Shown here piece by piece: positions 33,820 to 44,715 of a DNA stretch of 64,000 nucleotides. Location: contig JAJAGP010000203.1 of the NCBI GenBank assembly GCA_025084515.1, positions 332,501-396,500 on the forward strand, given 5' to 3'. Position 1 is the stretch's first letter; each line of letters starts with the position of its first letter. This DNA comes from Ancistrus triradiatus. Its lineage: Eukaryota; Chordata; Actinopteri; Siluriformes; Loricariidae. A model generated the notes under the pieces. The model did not search any database and was not told the DNA's origin. It saw nothing but the letters and a program-made list of their open reading frames with translations. A program made the translations under genes and the position numbers.

Positions 33820-36800
33820 CTGCAAGACACAATGGCAATAAAACTTCGTCTTACAACCTGAAATCAAAACTCATTTCAATCCTTTTTTTGCTTTAAGTAA
33901 TGAAAAACGTTAACAGTTCTGAAAACTAGAGTAGCAGAGGTGGAATAGTGATCAGTCTCCTGATTTAAAACTTTGTAGAGCCATTGTTGCTTGGATCAGC
34001 CATCCGTTTTTTAAGTCTCTACTGGGGTGTAACGATACACTCTGCTCACAATTTGATTTGATTCACGACACTGAATTCATGACTCGATTTTCTCACGATT
34101 ACTGATTTTACAGTTGAAAGACATTCCTTTTTTATTTCTGAAGTGTAAACTGCGCCTTTTCTTATACCTCGGTTCAAATGTTTCCCATAAGGAATAATGT
34201 AAACTGAATGAATCTGTTCCAGACCCTCAGAAAATCCACCCTGTATATGGCATTATATGCATTAATGGAGTTGTATTGCACAGGTGCTCCCTGATTCATG
34301 ATGGGGATATGTTCAACAAGTCCATCTCAAGTTAAATGGATCATGAACTGGGGAGTTTAACGAGTGTTTGGTGTATCATAGCGGAAACGAGGCTGAAGTT
34401 GGCTTCCTATTTGCATTTCCCGGTCCACCTTAAATGACTGCAGTTACACTACGGCGCCTGTAGCTGGAGATTCCGCCTTATGAAGTTCCTTTTTAAAACA
34501 CTTCCATTAAGCTACAGATGGCCAAAAATCATTAACACAAAGCTTATTTTATAATGAAGTGTAATTTAGTGAGTAATGGAGTGAAGGTGCTTCTGGAGCA
34601 TTCAATTCCTGTTTTGCTTTCGGTTTGTTTTCGGTTGGCTCTTATAAACTAACCTATTCAGAACCCATGGAGACTCAATTGCACTAAGAATACAGTACTG
34701 TACATGTAAACATAAAGAAAAACTCAAACACAGTGGAGATCACTGATCAAGAATTATTGTGAATACGAATCACTGAGTACCGAATCGTGAATCGAGTTTC
34801 GGCTGAAACGAGTCATGTAGCTCGACTCATACAAGTTTATGCAAAAGTACAGAGTAACCGACGAGAACAGAGACACATTTTTCTAGTCAAAGTGCGTCGA
34901 GAACCAAATTCGACGAGCTCCGCATTGGTCGAAAACCAAGGTACCAGTCTATGGATTTTTAAACAACAACAAAAAAAACTTTAGTCCCCTGGAACAACAA
35001 TAAATTACTATTAAAGAATAACAGTTCAAAATTGTGCTCTTTTCTTGTACCGAAAATGAAACAAAAAGAATCTTTAGTCCCCTCCAATTAAAAGAAAGAG
35101 TCTCACTGAGAATATGCTTCTGTGAGCATGAGGTATGATTTAGTCAAAAACGCAACTGCATTAGATGGTATATTGAACGAGAATGCATCATCCAACACAA
35201 CAATGCACATCGTAACATTTTGGCATCACGTTGCATTGTGTCATAATGTATCGTGTCCACCAGCTTTGTCCCAGCAGTTAAATGATGACTTTATCGTGTA
35301 TACAGAGAGTAGGTACAACACTAAAGACCAGGAACTCAAAGTCACAGTTCAGAAAGTAGCAGTGCTGATCATTTTGGTCATGTAGAAAGGTTAAGCTGTA
35401 TGCAATAATTCTCTGAACCAGAGGCAAACAGAATGAATTAAAAGATTAAAAAACAAAACACAGCTTGCCTTGTTGGAGAGGAGAGCCAGATCTGTCTGTT
35501 GGGGGTTTGTTTATTGATGACGTAAGTACCATGGCTGCCACCCACTTTAACCGTCAGGACACCAGTCTGTGGAGAGGAAGAGAACGCAATAAGAAAAACC
35601 CAAGCAAATCTGCTGCTCACTGCTCATACGTCTAGCATAAACAACCATGTGGTAAAAGCCACGACTGCATGATTTTATGTACAGTACTGAGTAAAAGTCT
35701 TAGCCACCATTAGATTAGATATACCATTGTTTTAGCATGGTTTATCATCAGGTCACCAAGTTGACCCTACTACAGCCTGAAGAAGCTTGATCAGGAACGG
35801 TCTTTTTGAAAGTGTAGCAGCCAAGAAACCACTTTTTCAGAAGGGGAACAGGGTGAAATGGCTAAGATATAATAAAGCTCGCAAAGAATGGGAATGAAGA
35901 TCAGTGGTATGATGGAATGATGCGTCCAGGTCTTCGACAATATATTATAAACTGTCATAATACCCTTGCTAAGACAACATATCTAATGGTGGCCTAAGAC
36001 TTTTGTATAGTACTGCACTATAGAACAGTGAAGAGTCAACAAGAGAAGCTTAAAGTCAGCTACTGTTTGAATTGGGTTTTACATAGACAGTACTGTGCAA
36101 AAGTCTTAGGCCACAATTTACCGTTGATCTTCATTCTGATTTTTGTGAGTTTTTGGATATCTTAGTTCTCCCTGTTCCCCTTCTGAAAAACAGGTTCCTT
36201 GGCTGCCACTCTTCCAAATTCCTGATAAAGCTTCTTCAGACTGTAGACGGGTCAACTTGGCATCCAGATGAAGCCACCAGATGCTGCTATTGCTCAAGTG
36301 GAAGCCTACAGAAGCTGCTTTTTTTCTGACTTGTTTTAGTTTTTTAATACTGCATACAAATTTCCTGTATTTTCTGGTTGTACTCTCATAAAAAGACTAA
36401 AACAATAGTACATCTAGTCTAATGATGACCTAAGACTTTTGCACAGTACTGTATGTGAATCAAGGTCCTCAGGAAATGCTATTTTCGGCAGTTGGCTGTG
36501 CTACAGGAGCTGCCTGGACATTTATTACATCTTTTAATTAACACTGCCATCTTTACAGCCCTGGCTGACCTCGCGTCTCGACGTTCTTAAGTCGTGAGAT
36601 TTAGTGAGGAGCGCATTTCCATTACACACCTGTGGTGAGACTTGATTAAGAGAGTCTCCTCACATCCATGCGGTTAAAATTCAATAAGAAGCTCAGGCAT
36701 GACTGATGACAGGCTGGGATAGAAGGAACAAGGAGCATGTAACGGATTCCCAAAAAACACTCATCACCATAAACCAAAAAGCAACTTGTAGAAGGTAAAG

Positions 36801-39800
36801 AGGAATATACTGTATGGTCCCGACTTTCTGTCTGCGATGACTACAGGGATCTATCTATCCAAATATGTGCTGCTAATGCTGGAGTCTATGGTCTTGCTGC
36901 TAGTTGGAGAGGGACCGCTGCCGAATTAAGAACACGGCTCAATCGCTCAGCACTGGTTCAGACAGCAGCTGTCAGATCGAATGATTTAAAAAGTCACAGT
37001 CTCATTAAATCATCACACTACGGGCGACACACTGGGAAGCAACAGAAAATCTACTGACTCTCACATCCCATGGAGCAGACATGCTCGATATAGAGAACCG
37101 TTCTCAGCATCTCCGATCTCACTCACGCATGGGGTTGCAGACAGATACCTCCCTATCTGACATTTATCTGACTAAGAGAGAGGGGGAGGAGAAGGGAGGA
37201 GGGCAGAGGGTGTGAACGACCAGTCAACCCGTCAGCACATACTGCCACCAGAATCTGCTGAGGTGCAGAAAATACAGGATCACACCTGTAAGAACATCTT
37301 CTCTGGCTTACTTTATACAACTCTAGCTGCTTTTACTGCGTTTCTGCTGGACATTCATCTGCCCCGTCACGCAAAGTCTTGCTCAAGGGTCAATTCTAGG
37401 TCCCGTCCACTTCCCTCAGGTATTTGAGATACGTCAGGTAAGCGCCGTTTAACGTTCTGTGAAACAGGACATAGACCAAAATGGACGTTGACAGGACATA
37501 GTCTATAGCCTACTATAGTGCAGGAGTGTCCAAAGTCTGGTCCTAGGGCCAAATGCGACCCGTGGACAGATTTTAATTGGTCCACTCTTTCCTTGGTGGT
37601 GGCAGCAGTACATAAATGGCTTAAAATGTCCAAAGACACATCCTGTGGTCGTGGAAAATCTGTTCATCTGTTTCAGAAGGGTCAGATTGTGAAAGAGTGG
37701 TTCAGGGAGCATGAGCCATCATTATCACACGTGGATTGACACCACAATCCAGACCTGAACCCCATTGAGAATCTTTGGGATGTCCTAGAGGAGACTTTGT
37801 GCAGTCGAACAAATCTCCCATCATCAATACAAGATTTTGGGAAAAAAAATGAATGCAGCTCTGGGCAGAAATAAATGTTGGGACATTGCAGAAGATTGTG
37901 GAAACGATGCCACAGCGAATGCATGCTGTAATCAAAGCTAAAGACGTCCCGACCAAATACTAGTGTGAGATCTTTTTTTGGCCAATCAGTGCATGTTTAG
38001 TAGTTTTTCCCCCCCAAGTGCACAAAGTCACTGCTGGAAAAGCTATCCAAGGATCAGGGGAAAGCTAATCAGTCTACTTGATGGCAGCTGTCAGGAAGAG
38101 GACGGAGCTGCCGGGTTCTATACGACAGATCGTGTGCCCGACACCAGAGGCAGCGTGGTGTAGCATTAATGCAATGCTGAGACAGCAACAAGTCAACACT
38201 AACTTACAAGTCCCTCTGTCAACCACACTGGTACAGGTGACAAATGCGGAGCAATAATTAACACGGTGCGTCTCTACAGTCACTCCAGGCAGCCTTGCTT
38301 TGGCTGGGCATTTGTAAAAACTAGATTTGGCCAGAGAAGCACTTTTCTGTTACTGTAGTGCATTATCATACAGGTAGAAGCCATTTAATGTCCGCATTAC
38401 GTTCTCTGAAAAAGGTCGCTGACCTTGTCGTTTTGGGTGGGCAACGGCAAATGCTGCTTTTCCTATCTTGGGTATATAAACATAATTTTGAGAAAGGGGT
38501 AAAAGGAATACAATTACAGCATCCGCCCCTTCATTTACAAACAAAACCCCTCTGATGAGCATTTGTATGAAGAGCGAGGAAAACTTGTGAAAACTTTTGG
38601 TTTGGATCTCCAGAATGCCTGGGGTAAGGCAGCAGTGCCTGTATGATGATTTGCATGAGGATACTGGATAGCTCAGGGGCATCACTAGAGATTTGTGAAT
38701 AGGGGGCTAAGCTTTGACTGGGGGGGGGGTCTAGAGGTAATCCTAGGAGAATTTAAAATGACCCAAAAAGGCTGTAACTATTTGGAGAAATTGCAAGTTT
38801 GTATTAGGTCACCAACTGCCATCAAGCCTGCTTCTTCAGTCCAATCAAGCTTAGTCTCCTTGGTCTTTACCTCCCTCTTCTTTCCTGCCTTTACTAACAA
38901 GTATGTTTTTAATTGCACGCTAATTAAACTCATTAGGATGTTTTATTTAAGGCTACTGGCGTTGATATGACTTTTTTGCACAATAAAGTCTTACAGAGTA
39001 TGTCACTTATTACAAACTACACTGGTTTGTTAGTGTCCGCTGGAGGTTGGCGGATCGATCCAAATATCGATACCAACGCTGGTATTGATATTGAGCAATA
39101 CTCGTGTAAAAAGATCGATACTCAAGCGTTTTTTCTCTGCAAGAGCAGCGTTGCGCTGGGTCACAGCATGGAGCAGCGCACCCGCCCCCCTCCTCTTTTG
39201 TTGTTGCAGCGTCACGTGACTCAGCGGCGCCAGCCAATCAGCCATGCAGGTAGGGTCAGCCTGGCCCGCCCACTCAGCGCCCTCCTCCGTTAATCATTGT
39301 TTTTATTTTGTTTAAAGCCAGAAGGGCACTGAAGGGAAGAAATTCATTATTTTTTGTATTATTTTCTTGTATTGTTCGACTTGAAAAACAGAATAAGTTT
39401 GAAACTGTTTACAGTATTTGTTGTGGGGTGTTAATTTTGTTGTATTGTGGTTTGTCAGCTCTCTACCTCAGGAGATTTTGTTTTAAGTTGTGTTGAGTGA
39501 TATTTTTTTTAGACTCTTTATTTAAGGAAAAACAGAATTGCACTGAAAGGAAGAACATTCCATATTTTTATTGTTTTTCCTAAGAACAATTCTATTTGAA
39601 AAAAGAAAGAAAGAACTAGAAAAGATGTCTAGTGAGGGGAGAATTTTTATTTTATTTTTGGATTGTGGTTTCTCCTTTTCTACCTCAAAAAAGATTTATT
39701 TTCCTTATGTTAAGGTAAAATTTTTGTTACTTTTCCATGGTTTCTAAACAAAAATGTTGATTGTGATAAAGTATTTTGTTGTCACGTACAATGTTTGGCG

Positions 39801-41377
39801 AAATTCTATCCTATGTCTTTGGATCTTTTAGTTCTATGAAGCTTAAATATTAAAAAGTATCGGTATCGCCCACCTCTAGTGTCCGCTAACGTCTGCACTG
39901 GCTGGCTCAATCCCAAATTTCCTTTAGTCGGCCACAGAGTGCACTAAATAGCGTACGTAACTGTCAACTACGTAGGGAGCAGGAAGTCGTTTGTAGTAGA
40001 ACCGTAACTCCGAAGAAGGAAGTCGTTTCAGGTAAAGCCTCAACTCCACATTAATGCATTTCAACAAGCAGTTTTATTTTCTGAAGACCAAAAGCAAAGT
40101 TGCAAGAAACTACGAACGCCATGAAAATGGCTATAACAGTGATATCTCAGTTTCCATTTGTTTCCAGTTTCCACCCGTGGACACGCCCCTTCTTTCCTAT
40201 TTATACTGCAACAAAATGCATTTATTTATTTATTTATTTATATGTAGATTTTATCGACATGTTCTGCATCCAAGCCATTCTCATGACAGGAAAGTCTTTT
40301 ATACAATCCCACAATCTTTATTCGTTTGCATAACCGTATTATATGCCCTGTAATCTTTTATATAGATGCAGTTTATTTTCACGTTTGTGTACATCTTGTT
40401 GCGATACTGTCCGCATGTTAACAGTGAGTCTCCTTTATATGTACACAGTCTTATATAGCTCAGAAACTGTATGAAACCATTAGTGTTATTCTGGTTTAAA
40501 CTCCTGGCTGAATGTAGGGATGCTGCACCAAAAACAAGGATACTCAATCCATTTGTTCAATATTGTTACTGCTTGAGGGTGACCATTATATAAGCTATCA
40601 GGCACAAAGTTATTTGTGACCTGCAGCAGAAACATGTCACTTCAGCACCATGTTAGTGGGTCAGATAAACAGTTTCTTCTCTCACGCACTGGCATCTGCC
40701 CGCCTGGTTTTAGCCACCACCTGCTGAGCAGCTCTGACTGAACTGGATCCACAATCAATACAAACAAGAAAGAGATAACAGTCTGTATTTTCAGAACAGT
40801 GCTAACACAGTGGCGCTGTCAGGGTTCATTTTCATTTGTGTGGAATATAAGCGGGATTTCTATCAGACGCTGTAGACCGATGAGGGCACTACATTTGGTG
40901 AAGAGTGAAAACAATGACATTTAAAGTTGCATATCGAATTTTGTAAACCCTTTGCAATTACCTACGTCTGGATATTAGTAGGACTTGGGATGAAGATCCA
41001 GAGACAAGACACGATCTCATTTTGTGTGTAATTAATCCAAATTTGAAAAATCCTGGGGGATTATTCCTGGGGCTCACAAACGTTTTTGAAATTGTACAGA
41101 GAGAGATAAAAAGGGGAGAATGTGTGTAAAAGGGAAAGATTCCCATGTAGTAGATATAATGACCGATTTCAGCTCGTCATAGAACAGCAGCACCTAGTGG
41201 ACATTCCATAATCTGCATCCTTGTTGATCAGCGACGACAAGTGTTAAACACCGAATATTGTCACAAGCTAGTCTATTATACTTTCTACAGGAAAGTGGAT
41301 AGCAGTGTCTGATTTGCAAATATGAAAGTATACATTATAATCCACATTTGATTTGTTTTATAATGTTTGCACACGCG

Positions 41378-41432
<55 letters not shown>

Positions 41433-44400
41433 GGGCAAAAAAGTATTTAGTCAGCCATTTATTGTGCAAGTTCTCCTACTTAGAAAGATGAGAGAGGTCT
41501 GTAATTTTCATCAGAGGTACACTTCAACTATGAGAGACAAAATGAGGAAAAATAAATCCAGGAAATCACATTGTAGGATTTTTAAAGAATTTAATTGTAA
41601 ATCATGGTGGAAAATAAGTATTTGGTCAATAACAAAAGTCCAACTCAAAACTTTGTAACATAACCTCTGTTGGCAATGACAGAGGTCTTCACCAGGTTGG
41701 CACACACTGTAGCTGGTATTTTGGCCCATTCCTCCATGCAGATCTCCTCTAGAGCAGTGATGTTTTGGGGCAACACGGACTTTCAACTCCCTCCACAAAT
41801 GTTCTATGGGGCTGAGGTATGGAGACTGGCTAGGCCACTCCAGGACCTTGAGATGCTTTTTACGGAGCCACTCCTTCGTTGCCCGAGCGGTGTGTTTGGG
41901 ATCATTGTCATTCTGGAAGACCCAGCCATGTTCCATCTTCAATGCTCTCACTGATGAAAGGAGGTTTTGGCTTAAAATCTCACGATACAATGTCCTTGTT
42001 CATTCTTCCCTTAACACGGATCAGCCCCCGTCCTGTCCCCTCTCAGAAAAACATCCCCAAAGCCTGAATGTTTCCACCCCCATGCTTCACAGTAGGTATG
42101 GCTTGTTCTCTGGGATGCAACTCAGCATTCTTGTTTGTTCCTCCAAACACGACAAGTTCACCAAAAAGGTTCTATTTTGGTTCCATCTGACCACATGATT
42201 ATTCTCCCAATCCTCTTCTGGATCATCCATGTGCTCTCTGGCAAACTTCAGACGGGGCCTGGACATGTACTGGCTCAAGCAGGGGGCACACGCCCTGGCA
42301 GAGTGCCGGGATCAGAGTCCCTCTCGGCGTAGTGGTGTTTACTTGATGGTAGCCTTTGTCATTACTTTGGTCCCCAGCTCTCTGCAGATCATTCACCTCC
42401 GGTTCCCTCCGTGTAGTTCTAGGGGTTTTTTTGCTCTACGACCGTTCTCATGATCATTTTTACACCCACCACAGTATGAGATGAGATACATTGCGAGTGA
42501 GCAACCCAGATCGAGGGAAAGATTATCAATGTCTTGTAAATGTCTTCCATTTTCTTAACAATTGCTCCCACAGTTGATTTTTCACACCAACCTGCTTGCC
42601 TATTGTATGATTCACTCTTCCCAGCCTGGTGCAGGTCACAATGTTTCTTCCTGGTGTCCTTCGACAGCCTCTTTGGTCTTGGCCATGATTGAGTTTGGAG
42701 TCTGACTGTTTGAGGCTGTGGACAGGTGTCTTTTATACAGATAATGAGGTCAAACAGGTGCCATTAATACAGGTAACGAGTGGAGGACAGAAGAGCTTCT
42801 TAAAGAAGAAGTTACAGGTCTATGAGAGCCAGAAATCTTGCTTGTTTGTGGGTGACCAAATACTTATTTTCCACCATGATTTACAATTAAATTCTTTAAA
42901 AATCCTCCAATGTGATTTCCTGAATTTTTTTCTCATTTTGTCTCTCATAGTTGAAGTGTACCTATGATGAAAATTACAGACCTCTCTCATCTTTCTAAGG
43001 GTGTACTCACTTTCGTCATGCTTTCGTCATCACCATGCACGCTCGCGCAGCACACTTCATGGCTGTACATATGATCGGGTAATCACATACGTTTATGCCG
43101 TTCTTTGCTTTCGTTTTGTGCGCGCTGTGCAGCTGCCTCCGTAAGCACCAGATGCCGAAAAATAGTTCATCACAAGTACATTTATTATAAGACGTATTAG
43201 GGCTGTGTGTCAGACGAAACCAAAGAAAGGCACAGAAGTGTGTTATTACCCGATCACATATGTACAACAATGAAGTGCGCTGTGCTGTGTGAGCGCGTCT
43301 GTGATGACGAAAGCGCACCGGAGCGCCCCAGTGCGATTCCCCCGGCGCGATTGGGAGCACTCACACTAGCCAAACAAACTGCCGAATTGCCTAGTGTGAG
43401 TACACCCTAAGTAGGAGAACTTGCACAATCATTGGCTGACCAAATAATTTTTGCCCCACTGTATATCTATATGTGGGCTAAAGTATTGGGCCACCGCACC
43501 ACGCAAATGTTGAACATAATAAAAATAAAACTGTAATAAGATCTTATGCTAACCATAGACTAGAATGATTTTATACAAGCAATGTTAAATGAAACTGAAG
43601 CTCCAAAATAAAACACGAAAAGACATAGCACATGCAAGCAAATGAAAGGACGATCACTGAATAACCTCAGTGCTCATTTAAATGATCAGCCCAAGCCAAG
43701 TGGACGTTTCCTCAAACATCATGCGGATCATCATGTACTCACGGAGAAAACAACGTCATAATCGGATGAAGTGAAGCTCTGGTCACTGAGATCCTCAAAG
43801 AACTCTGCAAGAGCATCCAGCGTCTCATCTGCTAGCTTCTCATAGGCGGCCTCCGTCAGCTCCCTGAGACAGAATGAGAGAAAATAAGCGGCAGCCATTT
43901 CAGAGCTTTGCAATATGTGGTTGAATGAAAACAACACAAATCTTACTTGAACTGAAGAGCATTTTCATCGGCAAGCGGGAGAGTTAGGTAAAGCCCTCTT
44001 CTCTGTACATGTCCAAAGCTTAAACACTGGGGAACAGAGGGTGTGCATTCAAAATCAGACCATAAGGCAGTACGGCTGTTAGCACAGTTACAATAATAAG
44101 TCTTATTTATACAGGTAAATGCCTTTTAACAATCGCATTCCAAATCTGTACATCAGACTAAATACCAAAACCATTTTATCTGTTAATAGTTAGTTTTTTG
44201 AACTATTACTACATTCTTTTTTGACTAGATAAATTAGTTTCATTCTTACATTTATCATCTAAGCCACCCAAGGAGGTTGGGTCCCTTTCTGAGTCTGGGT
44301 CCCTCCCAGAGCTTTTCCTCACCACCATCACCCTAGGCTTACTCAATTTGGGATTGGCCATGGATATCACAAGATGATCTAAAATTGTAAAGCTGCTTTG

Positions 44401-44684
44401 AGCCTCATTGGGAAGCTTGGGTGATATATGCAAGTATGAAACCAACTCATAATTAATTGAGTTTTTAGTAATAGCTTAAATAAGTGGAAGCCAAGTAAAT
44501 AGTAACAAAGAGAACATATTTCAAAATGTAATAACCATATAATAGATCAAATCAAATATAATAATATGAGGACTAATGTTTCATTTACACATATTTATAC
44601 TTACATTTCTGCTGAAACACAGAGCTGCTGGCTTAACCGCTGGTCTTACGATGGAAGCGCCATTAGAGCCACCACCTGTTGGCT

Positions 44685-44715
<31 letters not shown>

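Larger units (their letters stand above)
41428..43461 (-). mobile_element. Tc1-like transposon carrying a nested MITE
   Basis: Tips are CACTGGGGCAAAAAAGTATT at the left and, inward from the right, CAGTGGGGCAAAAATTATTT, with TA at the right flank. The left flank is a CA microsatellite that has erased the TA. Transposase remains lie on the minus strand (41640-42686). The right terminal repeat is split by a 409-bp MITE at 42999-43407. Without it the element is about 1.6 kb, the normal Tc1 size. Related end fragment at 17854-18165. Confidence 0.92.
35567..43742 (-). other. fxn: fxn intron 3 (8.2 kb)
   Basis: Donor GTGAGT after VVFS; acceptor CTCTCCACAG before TGVLTV. It is packed with transposons: two CAGTACTGTGC MITEs, a Tc1 deletion copy, an hAT element, and a Tc1 copy with a nested Harbinger-like MITE, each listed separately. 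Confidence 0.93.
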
